Below the pieces are notes generated by a model. The model was not told the origin of the DNA and made no database searches. It saw only the letters and a list, made by a program, of their open reading frames with translations. A stretch of DNA of 51,735 bases, from positions 1 to 51,735 of the forward strand of contig JAIFKS010000117.1 in NCBI GenBank assembly GCA_020049465.1. The letters run 5' to 3'. Shown here in pieces: positions 38,070-48,376 of this stretch. Numbering within the stretch: the stretch's first letter is position 1; each line of letters starts with the position of its first letter. The translations under genes and the position numbers were made by a program. This DNA comes from a bacterium. Lineage in GTDB: Bacteria > Krumholzibacteriota > Krumholzibacteriia > LZORAL124-64-63.

Positions 38070-41000
38070 ATGAGCCGACTGACGCGAAAGCAACTGGGCC
38101 GCCTGGCCGCCGACCGCATCCTGATCCTGGATGGGGCCATGGGCACCATGATCCAGTCGTACGGGCTGGGCGAGCTCGACTTCCGCGGGTCGCTGCTGAA
38201 GGACCACCCTCGCGATCTGAAGGGCAACAACGACATCCTGAACCTGACCCAGCCCGGGGTCATCAGCGAGATCTACCGCGGCTATCTCGAGGCCGGCGCC
38301 GACATCATCACCACCAACACGTTCAACGGCACGTCGATCTCGCAGTCGGACTACCACACCGAGCATCTGGTGCGCGACATCAACCTCGCTTCCGCGCGTC
38401 TGGCCCGCGAAGCCGCCGACGACTACACGCGCCGCCATCCGGAGCGCCCGCGGTTCGTGGCGGGCTCGCTGGCGCCGACCAACCGCACCTGTTCCATCTC
38501 GCCGGACGTGAACGATCCCGGCCTGCGGAACGTGACCTTCGCCGAACTGGTGCGCTCGTACAGCGAGGAAGCCGAAGCGCTGCTGGACGGCGGCGCCGAC
38601 CTGCTGCTGATCGAGACCATCTTCGACCCGCTGAACTCCAAGGCCGCCGTGTTCGCCGTGCAGGAGCTCCTGGAGCGCCGCGGCACGCCCGACCTGCCGG
38701 TCTGGATCTCCGGCACCATCGTCGACACCAGCGGCCGCACGCTGACGGGCCAGACCGGCGAGGCCTTCTGGATCTCGCTGAGCCACGCCGACGCGGCGGT
38801 CTTCGGTTTGAACTGCGCCCTGGGCGCGCGCGCCCTGCGGCCGTTCCTGGCCGAGATCGCGCAGCTGGCCGACACCCTGGTCTCGGTGCACCCGAACGCC
38901 GGCCTGCCCAACGAACTGGGCGGCTACGACGAGACCCCGGCCCAGATGGCCGCCATCCTCAGCGAGTTCGCGCAGGACGGGCTGGTCAACATCGTCGGCG
39001 GCTGCTGCGGCACGACGCCGGCCTACATCAAGGCCATCGACGAAGCCATGCGCGGCCTGAAGCCGCGACGCATTCCCGAACCCCGGCGCGGCACCTACCT
39101 GGCCGGGCTCGAGGCGCTGCGCATCGACGAGAGTTCCCTGTTCGTGAACATCGGCGAGCGCACGAACGTCGCCGGCAGCAAGAAATTCGCGCGGCTGATC
39201 CGCGACGGCCGCCACGAAGAGGCGCTGGAAGTGGCACGGCAGCAGGTGCAGGGCGGCGCGCAGATCATCGACGTCAACATGGACGACGCCATGCTGGACG
39301 CGCCCCGGGCCATGACCTCGTTCCTGAACATGGTGGCCTCGGATCCCGAGATCTCGCGCGTACCGGTCATGGTCGACTCCAGCGACTTCGCCGTGCTCGA
39401 AGCGGGCCTCTGCTGCCTGCAGGGCAAGGGCGTGGTCAATTCGCTCAGCCTGAAGGACGGCGAGGACGAGTTCCGCCGCCGCGCCCGCCTGGTGCGCCGC
39501 TACGGCGCCGCCACCGTGGTCATGGCCTTCGACGAGCAGGGCCAGGCCGACACCCTCGAGCGCCGCGTGTCCGTCTGCCGGCGCGCCTGGGACATCCTGA
39601 CGAAGGAAGTCGGATTCCCGCCCGAGGACATCATCTTCGACCCGAACGTGTTCGCCGTGGCCACCGGCCTGCCCGAGCACGACCGCTACGCCGTCGACTA
39701 CATCGAGACCTGCCGCGTGATCAAGGCGACCATGCCGGGCGCGCGGATCAGCGGCGGCATCAGCAACCTGTCCTTCGCCTTCCGCGGCAACGACCGGGTG
39801 CGCGAGGCCATGCACTCGGTGTTCCTCTACCATGCCATCGGCGCCGGCCTGGACATGGGCATCGTCAACGCGGGGCAGCTCGCGGTGTACGAGGAGATCG
39901 AACCGGCACTGCTCGAAGCGGTGGAGGACGTGATCCTGGCCCGCCGGCCCGACGCCGCCGAGCGCCTGCTGGCCGTGGCCGCCGCGTCCGAGGACACGAA
40001 GGCGGCCCAGCACGAGGCCGCCGCCTGGCGCTCCCTGTCGGTGAGCGAGCGCCTGGCGCACGCGCTGCTGAGCGGCGACGCCGAATTCGTCGAGGAAGAC
40101 ACGATGGCCGCCCTGCAGGAGCTGGGTCAGCCGCTGCTGGTCATCGAAGGTCCGCTGATGGCGGGCATGAACCGCGTCGGCGAGCTGTTCGGGGCGGGCA
40201 AGATGTTCCTGCCGCAGGTGATCCGCTCGGCCAGGGTCATGAAGCGCGCGGTGGCGGTGCTGGATCCTTACCTGCAGGCCAGCAAGACGGCGGCGAACGC
40301 CAACGCCGGCCGCGTGCTGCTGGCGACGGTGAAGGGCGATGTCCACGACATCGGCAAGAACATCGTGGGCGTGGTCCTGGGCTGCAACAACTACGAGATC
40401 ATCGACCTGGGCGTGATGGTGCCGGCGGACCGCATCATCGCCACCGCCATCGAGCGCAAGGTGGACATCATCGGCCTGAGCGGCCTGATCACGCCGTCGC
40501 TGGGCGAGATGGTCCAGGTAGCCAAGGAAATGACGCGGCAGGGCCTGACGCTGCCGCTGCTGATCGGCGGCGCCACCACCAGTCGCGTGCACACGGCGGT
40601 GAAGATCGACCCGCACTACGCGCCCGGCGTGGTGCACGTGCAGGACGCCTCGCGCGCCGTGGGCGTGGTGGGCAGCCTGATCAGCGACCGCACCCGCGAC
40701 GAAACGCTGGCCCGCGTGCGCGTCGAGTACGAGAAGGTGCGCTCGGACCGCGAAGCCGCCGACGACGCCCGCGAACTGCTGAGCCTGGCCGACGCCCGCC
40801 GCCAGGCCCTGCGCCTGGACTTCTCGGCGCACACGCCCGAGACCCCGCGCCTGACCGGCGTGCACGTGATCGACAACCAGGATCTGGGCGAACTGCGCGA
40901 GCGCATCGACTGGACGCCGTTCTTCCAGACCTGGCGCCTGAACGGCAAGTACCCGCGGATCTTCGACGACGCGCGCGTGGGGCCCGAGGCCCGCCGCCTG

Positions 41001-41747
41001 TTCGACGAAGCGCAGGTCATGCTCGACGAGGTGGTCGCCGCCGGCTCCCTGCGCGCCAGCGGCGTCTGGGGCCTGTGGCCCGCCGCCTCCGACGTCGACG
41101 ACCTGGTCTTCTTCACCGACGAATCGCGCCAAACGGAACTGGCCCGCGTGCCGTTCCTGCGCCAGCAGCGGCGCAGCTCCGGCGACCGCCCCAACCTGTG
41201 CCTGACCGACTTCGTGGCGCCCCGCCGCAGCGGCGTGCCCGACTGGGTGGGAGCCTTCGTGGTCACGGCGGGCCTGGGCGTGGACGAACTGGTGCAGCGC
41301 TTCGAGAAGGACGGCGACGATTTCCGCGCGATCCTCATGAAGTCGCTGGCCGACCGTCTGGCCGAAGCCTTCGCCGAGCATCTGCACCTGAAGCTGCGCC
41401 GCGAATGGTGGGGCTACGCCGCCGACGAGACGCTGGACCACGACGCCCTGGTCGAGGAAAAGTACCGCGGCATCCGCCCGGCCCCGGGCTATCCGGCCTG
41501 CCCCGACCACGTGTCCAAGCTGGCGCTGTTTACGCTGCTGGACGCGACGAAGGCCACCGGCGCCGCGTTGACCGAATCGTGCGCGATCCATCCGGCCTCT
41601 TCGGTGGCGGGCTGGTACTTCGCGCATCCGCAGGCGCGTTACTTCGGGGTGGGGCGCCTGGCCCCGGACCAGGTGGCCGACTATGCCGCCCGGACCGGCC
41701 TGACCAACGAGGAAGCGACCGCCTGGCTGGCGGCCAATCTGGACTGA
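38070..41747 (+). CDS. metH: Cobalamin-dependent methionine synthase
   Basis: Transfers the methyl group of methyl-tetrahydrofolate to homocysteine through cobalamin. Full-length, 1225 residues with all four modules: homocysteine/zinc domain (1-330; [19 protein letters not shown] zinc cysteines near 312-313), pterin-binding domain (about 360-620; [28 protein letters not shown]), cobalamin cap and Rossmann domain (about 655-890; the DVHDIGKN base-off histidine motif at about 757-764, [11 protein letters not shown]) and the SAM-dependent reactivation domain (about 900-1225; [12 protein letters not shown]). 56 bases separate it from metF. Confidence 0.98.
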   Translation: MSRLTRKQLGRLAADRILILDGAMGTMIQSYGLGELDFRGSLLKDHPRDLKGNNDILNLTQPGVISEIYRGYLEAGADIITTNTFNGTSISQSDYHTEHLVRDINLASARLAREAADDYTRRHPERPRFVAGSLAPTNRTCSISPDVNDPGLRNVTFAELVRSYSEEAEALLDGGADLLLIETIFDPLNSKAAVFAVQELLERRGTPDLPVWISGTIVDTSGRTLTGQTGEAFWISLSHADAAVFGLNCALGARALRPFLAEIAQLADTLVSVHPNAGLPNELGGYDETPAQMAAILSEFAQDGLVNIVGGCCGTTPAYIKAIDEAMRGLKPRRIPEPRRGTYLAGLEALRIDESSLFVNIGERTNVAGSKKFARLIRDGRHEEALEVARQQVQGGAQIIDVNMDDAMLDAPRAMTSFLNMVASDPEISRVPVMVDSSDFAVLEAGLCCLQGKGVVNSLSLKDGEDEFRRRARLVRRYGAATVVMAFDEQGQADTLERRVSVCRRAWDILTKEVGFPPEDIIFDPNVFAVATGLPEHDRYAVDYIETCRVIKATMPGARISGGISNLSFAFRGNDRVREAMHSVFLYHAIGAGLDMGIVNAGQLAVYEEIEPALLEAVEDVILARRPDAAERLLAVAAASEDTKAAQHEAAAWRSLSVSERLAHALLSGDAEFVEEDTMAALQELGQPLLVIEGPLMAGMNRVGELFGAGKMFLPQVIRSARVMKRAVAVLDPYLQASKTAANANAGRVLLATVKGDVHDIGKNIVGVVLGCNNYEIIDLGVMVPADRIIATAIERKVDIIGLSGLITPSLGEMVQVAKEMTRQGLTLPLLIGGATTSRVHTAVKIDPHYAPGVVHVQDASRAVGVVGSLISDRTRDETLARVRVEYEKVRSDREAADDARELLSLADARRQALRLDFSAHTPETPRLTGVHVIDNQDLGELRERIDWTPFFQTWRLNGKYPRIFDDARVGPEARRLFDEAQVMLDEVVAAGSLRASGVWGLWPAASDVDDLVFFTDESRQTELARVPFLRQQRRSSGDRPNLCLTDFVAPRRSGVPDWVGAFVVTAGLGVDELVQRFEKDGDDFRAILMKSLADRLAEAFAEHLHLKLRREWWGYAADETLDHDALVEEKYRGIRPAPGYPACPDHVSKLALFTLLDATKATGAALTESCAIHPASSVAGWYFAHPQARYFGVGRLAPDQVADYAARTGLTNEEATAWLAANLD

Positions 41748-41803
41748 ACACCTTCGAGCCGGGCCGGCGCCGCCGCCGAAGCCCTTGTGGAAACGAGAGA
41801 CCG

Positions 41804-42748
41804 ATGCGCGTGACCGAACATCTGGCCAAGGCTTCGCGGACGCTGTTCAGCTTCGAGATCATCCCGCCGCCGCGGGGCCAGAACGTGGGCGACATCATCC
41901 ACATCATGGACCAGATCGTGCCGGTCAGTCCGCCGTTCATCGACGTGACCAGCCATTCGGCCGAGGCGGTCTACGAAGAGCAGCCCGACGGCACCATCCG
42001 CCGCCGCGTGCGCAAGAAGCGGCCGGGCACCATTTCGATCTGCGGCATCATCCAGAACCGCTACCGCATCGACACGGTGCCGCACCTGCTGTGCACGGGG
42101 TTCACGCGCGAAGAGACCGAGGACGCGGTCATCGAGCTGAACTACCTGGGCATCGAGAACGTGCTGGCCATCCGCGGCGACGAGTCCAACTACAGCAAGG
42201 TCATCATCCAGGGGCGCTCGCGGAATCTCTACGCCAGCGACCTGGTCAAGCAGCTGGTCGATCTGCGCGAGGCCCGCTTCCTGGACGATCTGGCCAACAC
42301 GCGGCCCATCAATTTCTGCATCGGTGTGGGCGGCTACCCCGAGAAGCATGTCGAGGCGCCCAACTTCAAGTCCGACATCGCGCGCCTGAAGGCGAAGGTC
42401 GATGCCGGCGCCGACTACATCGTCTCGCAGATGTTCTTCGACAACACGGCCTTCCTGGAATACCGCCGCCGCTGCCGCGAGGCCGGCATCACGGTGCCGA
42501 TCATCCCGGGCATCAAGCTGATCGACAGCGTGCGCCATCTCAGTTCGCTGCCCAAGCATTTCCACGTGTCGATCCCCGATGCGCTGGTCGACGAGATCCA
42601 CGCCTCGCCCAAGCATGTGCGCGAGATCGGGCGCAACTGGGCCCAGCGCCAGGTCGAAGGGCTGCTGGCCGAGGACGTGGAGTGCATCCACTTCTACGTC
42701 ATGAACGATGCCGAGGGTGCCGTCGGGATTATCAAGGCTGTGGGTTAG
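41804..42748 (+). CDS. metF: Methylenetetrahydrofolate reductase
   Basis: FAD enzyme that makes 5-methyl-tetrahydrofolate, the methyl donor for MetH. 314 residues, TIM barrel: FSFEIIPPPRG near the start, FIDVTSHSAE, LLCTGFTREETEDAVIELNYLGIENVLAIRGDES (FAD and folate site), GVGGYPEKHVEAPN and QMFFDN. The normal bacterial length is about 290-320. It lies directly downstream of metH, as in many bacteria. The stop codon TAG at 42746-42748 overlaps the first bases of a long inverted repeat. Confidence 0.96.
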   Translation: MRVTEHLAKASRTLFSFEIIPPPRGQNVGDIIHIMDQIVPVSPPFIDVTSHSAEAVYEEQPDGTIRRRVRKKRPGTISICGIIQNRYRIDTVPHLLCTGFTREETEDAVIELNYLGIENVLAIRGDESNYSKVIIQGRSRNLYASDLVKQLVDLREARFLDDLANTRPINFCIGVGGYPEKHVEAPNFKSDIARLKAKVDAGADYIVSQMFFDNTAFLEYRRRCREAGITVPIIPGIKLIDSVRHLSSLPKHFHVSIPDALVDEIHASPKHVREIGRNWAQRQVEGLLAEDVECIHFYVMNDAEGAVGIIKAVG

Positions 42749-42914
42749 TGTGGAGGGTTGTGTGGGGGGTGGGTGCAGGTTGATGCTTATAGTGCGCGAT
42801 GGGCCCATTTCTGGCCCATCTTGTTGTCGGGCAATGGCTTATTGGCTGTACGTCTGGTGCCGCGCACTACAAGCATCAACCTGCACCCACCCCCCACACA
42901 ACCCTCCGCACACT
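42747..42914. repeat. Long near-perfect inverted repeat (168-bp hairpin/cruciform element)
   Basis: Left arm 42747-42798 and right arm 42861-42914 are reverse complements over about 52 positions, with one substitution (42790 region, TAT versus TGT) and one 2-base insertion near the outer end. The 62-base centre contains its own hairpin (GATGGGCC / GGCCCATC, 42798-42820). The left arm has G-runs (42755-42757, 42764-42769, 42771-42773). Left outer bases coincide with the metF stop. No target-site duplication or transposase is seen. Apart from this element the 42749-43051 gap holds no gene; mirrored short open frames on both strands simply reflect the repeat. Confidence 0.95.
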
Positions 42915-43051
42915 CCACTGCCGGAACCGCACACCGCGAAACGTAAAGAAGAGAACATCTTGCATGAATAGGCGGCGCGTTGTAGCGTCCGCCCCGAACC
43001 GGCCGCAAGGATGCGCGCCGCGCCCCTACTGAAGGGATTCAGGAAGCCCGC

Positions 43052-44773
43052 ATGGCCGTCGAGCTCCCGCTCCGCCGACTTTTGTTGCTGCACCGCGACC
43101 CGGCGCTGGCCCGCCGCGTGCGCTCGTTGCTGGAAGCGGCCCCGGAAGCGCGCCACCGCGTGGCTCATTTCACCCACCTGTCCGATGCCCTGACCTGCCT
43201 GCAGATCGACGATGTGGACCTGGTGCTGGTCGGGCCCGAGCCGGCCGACGCCGATCAGATCCACGCCGTTCAGGGGCTGGGCGCCGCCCGGCCCGAGACG
43301 CCGCAGCTGGCGCTGATGGTGTCGCCGGACGCCGGCCAGACCGCGGCCCTGCGTGCGGCCGGCGCCCGCGAGTGCCTGCCTCTGGACGAGGCCGACCTGA
43401 CGTCGTGGCTGCGCACCATGGATTTCTGCCTGCGCGAGGCGGCCATCAGCCGCGAACTGGCCGAAGTGACCGCCCGCCTGGACTGGCTGGTCCACATGGA
43501 CGGGCTGACCGGCATGCTCAACCGCAAGGGGATGGAGCGGGCGCTGCACGACGAGCTGGCGCGTTCGCGCCTGAGCGGCCGCGAGCTGACGGTGCTGCTG
43601 GTGGACCTGGACGATTTCTCGCGCATCAACGCCACCCTGGGGCACGGGGTGGGCGACCTGGTGCTGGTGGGCGCCTCCAAGCGTATCCGCGAATCGATCC
43701 GCGAACACGACATGGTCGGGCGCTGCGGCACCGACCGCTTCGTGGTGTTGATGGCCGATGTGGCCGCGGGCGAGGCCGAGATCGTCGCCGAGAAGATCCG
43801 CCTGGCGGTCAGCCGCGACGTCATCAGCGCGGGGGGGCAGACCCTGCAGACGACCGCGAGCCTGTCGCTGACCACGGTGGGGGACGCCGACCTGTCGTAC
43901 GACGAGGTGATGGCCCGCGCGCACTTCGTGCTGCAGCACGGCAAGCTGAACGGCAAGAACCGCGTTTCGCACGCGGCGGCCATCGAGCCGGGCGGGATCA
44001 TCCTGCCGGCGCTGGCCGGCCCGCGGATGGTGCGCGCCCTGCTGGAAGACGATGTGCTGGAGGCGGCCAGCCAGCCGATCGTCAACCTGGACGACGGGCG
44101 CATCGTGTCGCGCGAGATGCTCGTGCGCGGGCCCGAAGGGCCGCTGCGGAGGCCGGACAACCTGTTCCGCTTCTGCCAGGAGAACGACATCCTGGCCGCG
44201 GTCGACCTGCGCTGCCTGCGGTTATGTGCGGCCCACGCGCGGGAGATGGGCCTTCGCCCCGACTACCACATCAACATCATGCCCGCCACGCTGCTGCAGA
44301 CCGGGACCGAAGAACTGCTGCGCGCCCTGACCGACGGCCGGCGCGACGTGACCTGCTGCCTGGAAATCAGCGAGCAGCAGCTGCTGGGCGACCCGTGCGT
44401 GCTCGTGCCGCACGTGCGCGAACTGCAGCAGGCGGGCGTGCGCATCGCCATCGACGACGTGGGCTTCGGCAACAGCTGTCTGGAAGGGTTGATCATGCTG
44501 CATCCGCAGGTGATCAAGGTCGACAAGAGGCTGGTCCGGGGGCTGGCGGTGGATCCGGAAATGCGGCGCGCGCTGTCGCGGCTGCTGCGCGTGGCCGATG
44601 TGCTGGAGGCCGAAGTGGTGGCCGAAGGCATCGAGACCACCGACGACTACCAGATCCTGGTCGACATGGGCGTGCGGTTCGGGCAGGGCTACCTGTTCGG
44701 GCGGCCGGCGCTGTGCAAAGCGGCGTCGGGTGTCCCCGACGCCGCCGAATTCGAAGCTGAAGCCGAAGCCTGA
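43052..44773 (+). CDS. REC-like / degenerate GGDEF / EAL cyclic di-GMP protein
   Basis: 573 residues. N-terminus (about 8-125) resembles a receiver-like domain without clear phospho-acceptor context. A GGDEF domain follows (about 145-300; DGLTGMLNRKG, LLVDLDDFSRINATLGH) whose active-site GG(D/E)EF reads CGTDR (225-229), so cyclase activity is unlikely. The C-terminal EAL domain (about 325-560) retains Glu355 (REMLVRG, EML for EAL), the Asn of INIMPATLL, CLEISEQ, the metal-binding IDDVGFGNS, IKVDK and VVAEGIET, so phosphodiesterase activity looks possible. AGGAAG precedes the ATG. Probably degrades cyclic di-GMP, with the GGDEF part as a regulatory GTP or nucleotide sensor. Confidence 0.9.
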   Translation: MAVELPLRRLLLLHRDPALARRVRSLLEAAPEARHRVAHFTHLSDALTCLQIDDVDLVLVGPEPADADQIHAVQGLGAARPETPQLALMVSPDAGQTAALRAAGARECLPLDEADLTSWLRTMDFCLREAAISRELAEVTARLDWLVHMDGLTGMLNRKGMERALHDELARSRLSGRELTVLLVDLDDFSRINATLGHGVGDLVLVGASKRIRESIREHDMVGRCGTDRFVVLMADVAAGEAEIVAEKIRLAVSRDVISAGGQTLQTTASLSLTTVGDADLSYDEVMARAHFVLQHGKLNGKNRVSHAAAIEPGGIILPALAGPRMVRALLEDDVLEAASQPIVNLDDGRIVSREMLVRGPEGPLRRPDNLFRFCQENDILAAVDLRCLRLCAAHAREMGLRPDYHINIMPATLLQTGTEELLRALTDGRRDVTCCLEISEQQLLGDPCVLVPHVRELQQAGVRIAIDDVGFGNSCLEGLIMLHPQVIKVDKRLVRGLAVDPEMRRALSRLLRVADVLEAEVVAEGIETTDDYQILVDMGVRFGQGYLFGRPALCKAASGVPDAAEFEAEAEA

Positions 44774-44782
44774 GCCGCAGGG

Positions 44783-46318
44783 CTAGTCCTCGTACTGCGC
44801 CAGATCCCCCACCACCTGCTCCACCGACGCCAGCGCCCGGTTCGAGCGCACCAGTTCGCGCATGGTCGTGTGGTCGGAGTGCAGGGGCCGGTCGATCTCC
44901 AGGAACGCGACGTGCTCGCGCACGCAGGCCCTGGCGGCGTTCACGCCGCGGCCGGGGGTGAAGTCGCGCAGGTCCAGCGCCTGGGCCGCTGCCATCATCT
45001 CGATGCCCAGCACGCCGCAGGCGTTCTCCAGGATCTGTCCGTTCTTGATGGCCGTGTTCATGCCCATCGAGACGAAGTCCTCCTGGTCGGCCGCCGCCGG
45101 GATGGAGGCGATCGCCGCCGGCGTGCACAGCATGCGCTGCTCGACGATCAGGGTGTCGGCCGTGTACTGGCTGAGCATCATGCCGCTGAACATGCCGGCG
45201 CCCTTGGTCAGGAACGACGGCAGGCCGGCGCTGAGGGCCGGGTTCAGCATGCGGTTCAGCCGGCGCTCGGACAGCACGCTGATCATGGTGATGGCCTGGC
45301 CGGCCATCTCCATCGGCAGCGAGACCGGCGAGCCCTGGAAGTTGGCGCCCGTCTGGACGGTGCCCGATTCGGGGAAGAAGATGGGGTTGTCGCCGACGCC
45401 GTTCAGTTCGATCTCGACCTGGCTGCGGGCGTAGGCCACCGCGTCGTGGGCGGCGCCGATGACCTGCGGCGTCGAGCGCATCGAGTACGCGTCCTGCACG
45501 CGGGTCTTGACCTTGCCGGTCATCAGGTCGCTGCCCTCGATGCAGCGGCGGATGGCCGCGGCGCTGCGGATGGCCCCGCGGAATCCGCGCACCACGTGCA
45601 GCGGCGCCTGGTACGGCTTCATGTTGGCCAGCAGCGCTTCCAGCGACATGGCGGCCACGATCTCGGCCTGCTTCAGCCAGCGTTCCATGTCGCCGATGTG
45701 CAGCGCGCTCATGGCCGTCAGCAGGTTCGAGCCGTTGATGGTGGCCAGCCCGTCGCGGGCGTGAAGACCCGGCGGCGTGATGCCGGCGCGGCGCAGCGCT
45801 TCCATGCCCGGCAGCAGTTCGCCCTGGAAGTACGCCTGCCCCTCGCCCATCAGCAGCAGCGCGATCTGCGACATGGGGGCCAGGTCGCCGCAGGCGCCGA
45901 CCGAACCCTTCTGGCAGACGAACGGCGTGACGCCGCGGTTGAGCATGTCGACCAGGCACTGCGTGATCTCGGGGCGGCAGCCCGAACGGCCGTGGGCGTG
46001 CACGTTGACGCGCGCGGCCATGGCTCCGCGGACGTAGGGGATCGGCGCCGGTTCGCCGATGCCCGCGGCGTGGTTGTAGATCAGGTAGCGCTGGAAGTCG
46101 CGCACCTGGTCGTCGTTCAGGATGATCTCGCTGAACTCGCCGATGCCGGTGTTGATGCCGTACATGGTCTCGCGCGCTTCGATCTTGCGCTCGACCAGCG
46201 CGCGGCAGGCGATGATGCGCTCCAGGGCGGAGGGATCCAGTTCGACGGCCTCGGCGTCGCGCGCGATGCGCGTCAGGTTCTCGATGGTCAGGTGGCGGCC
46301 GTCCAGCACGATCGACAT
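44783..46318 (-). CDS. hutH: Histidine ammonia-lyase family protein (MIO enzyme) with Ala-Cys-Gly motif
   Basis: 511 residues of the aromatic amino acid lyase/aminomutase family, which removes ammonia from histidine, phenylalanine or tyrosine through an MIO group formed from Ala-Ser-Gly. Here that site reads GSVGACGDLAPMS: Ala142-Cys143-Gly144. Other hallmarks are intact: MYGINTGIGEFS (catalytic Tyr), HAAGIGEP, the QDAYSMRSTPQ stretch, NPIFF, and QEDFVSMGMNTA. HAAG after Asn resembles the HAL selectivity pair rather than PAL (FL) or plain TAL. GGAGGG precedes the start. hutU, hutI and hutG are absent nearby, so histidine use is not confirmed; an aminomutase or TAL is possible. The symbol is by family similarity. 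Confidence 0.8.
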   Translation of the reverse strand: MSIVLDGRHLTIENLTRIARDAEAVELDPSALERIIACRALVERKIEARETMYGINTGIGEFSEIILNDDQVRDFQRYLIYNHAAGIGEPAPIPYVRGAMAARVNVHAHGRSGCRPEITQCLVDMLNRGVTPFVCQKGSVGACGDLAPMSQIALLLMGEGQAYFQGELLPGMEALRRAGITPPGLHARDGLATINGSNLLTAMSALHIGDMERWLKQAEIVAAMSLEALLANMKPYQAPLHVVRGFRGAIRSAAAIRRCIEGSDLMTGKVKTRVQDAYSMRSTPQVIGAAHDAVAYARSQVEIELNGVGDNPIFFPESGTVQTGANFQGSPVSLPMEMAGQAITMISVLSERRLNRMLNPALSAGLPSFLTKGAGMFSGMMLSQYTADTLIVEQRMLCTPAAIASIPAAADQEDFVSMGMNTAIKNGQILENACGVLGIEMMAAAQALDLRDFTPGRGVNAARACVREHVAFLEIDRPLHSDHTTMRELVRSNRALASVEQVVGDLAQYED

Positions 46319-46336
46319 GGGAGTCCCTCCGGGTAA

Positions 46337-47419
<1,083 letters not shown>

Positions 47420-47461
47420 AAAAGCCCTGCCGGCGCCGGCGCCGCCGCGGACCACGGGCCG

Positions 47462-48376
47462 CTACGGCTCGAACTCGTAGTCGGCCGACACGCCGAACGC
47501 CATCAGGACGCTGGCCAGCATCACCGGCTGTTCCAGCATGATGTAGTGTCCCGTCTTGCCGAACCGCTTGAAGCTCAGCGAACGCGCCTTGTCGAACCCG
47601 TACTGCGCCAGGAGGGGCTGCGTCTCGTCCGGGCGCGGGAACATCATCTCGCTGCCCACCACGAGCATCGGCACCGTCAGCGTGCGCAGGCGATCGGTCA
47701 GGTCGAAGTCGAAGCTCGACAGCAGCAGCGACACGAAGCTGGCCGCGTGCGTCCGGAGCGCCATGTCCAGGATGCGTTGGGTGACGGCCTCGTCGGGGCT
47801 CATCAGCGCGTAGCGTTCACCCACGAATCTGTCGTAGTCCTTGATCAGGGCCTGGCCGATCAGCGCCTTCTGCTCCTGGTCCGCCAGCTGGCGCGGCGCC
47901 GTGTCCAGCAGGATCAGGCGGTGGATCTGTCCGGGGTTGTCGAGCGCGTACTGCAGCGCCACCATCCCGCCCAGCCCGTGCCCCACCAGGGTGGGGTACG
48001 ACATGCCGCTGGTGCGGATGAACTCGCCCAGCCGCTTCGCTTCGGTGAGCACCGTCGGGTCCATGACCGGCTGCGTGCGGCCGTGGCCGGACATCTCGAA
48101 GGTGGCGACCTTGAAGGTCCCCTTCAGGTAGGGCTCGACCTGGTCCCATTCGGCGCCGGCGCCGCCCAGGCCGTGGATCAGCACCATCTCGAAGCGGGGC
48201 GTCCCGTCGGGTCTGAATTCAGGCAGCTTCGCCTTGGGGGCGGGTATGGCCGGCGCTGGGGTGTCCGCGGGCTGGGCCGCGGCCGGCGCGGGGAACACCG
48301 CCGCCAGGGCGATCAGGACCAGGGTGCACAGAGCCGATGCCGGCAACGGCAGAAGAAGGGGGCGACGCGCGGTCAT
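47462..48376 (-). CDS. Exported alpha/beta-hydrolase fold protein lacking the nucleophile serine
   Basis: 304 residues with a signal peptide (about 1-34, ending PAPAAAQ). The fold is clear: oxyanion region LIHGLGGAGAEWDQV, then FEMSGHGRTQPV, the nucleophile-elbow strand and the C-terminal His277 (KTGHYIMLEQP). The elbow, normally G-x-S-x-G, reads GHGLGG, with Gly134 where Ser should be (codon GGG); no Asp or Cys substitutes. Without a nucleophile, ordinary esterase chemistry is impossible, so this is a pseudoenzyme or a non-hydrolytic binding protein. ATGA overlap with the MBL-fold gene upstream. The start was chosen for the signal peptide, after AAAGGAA. Confidence 0.85.
   Translation of the reverse strand: MTARRPLLLPLPASALCTLVLIALAAVFPAPAAAQPADTPAPAIPAPKAKLPEFRPDGTPRFEMVLIHGLGGAGAEWDQVEPYLKGTFKVATFEMSGHGRTQPVMDPTVLTEAKRLGEFIRTSGMSYPTLVGHGLGGMVALQYALDNPGQIHRLILLDTAPRQLADQEQKALIGQALIKDYDRFVGERYALMSPDEAVTQRILDMALRTHAASFVSLLLSSFDFDLTDRLRTLTVPMLVVGSEMMFPRPDETQPLLAQYGFDKARSLSFKRFGKTGHYIMLEQPVMLASVLMAFGVSADYEFEP

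Noticed and set aside
42708..43008. Short open frames on both strands across the inverted repeat, with the same peptide start (CVGGGCRLML)
   Set aside because: The similarity of the two peptides is a consequence of the inverted repeat; no ribosome site supports either.
44783..46318. Secondary-metabolite cluster around the ammonia-lyase (aminomutase for a natural product)
   Set aside because: No NRPS, PKS, CoA-ligase or tailoring genes are adjacent; neighbours are a GGDEF-EAL gene and gmd on the other strand.
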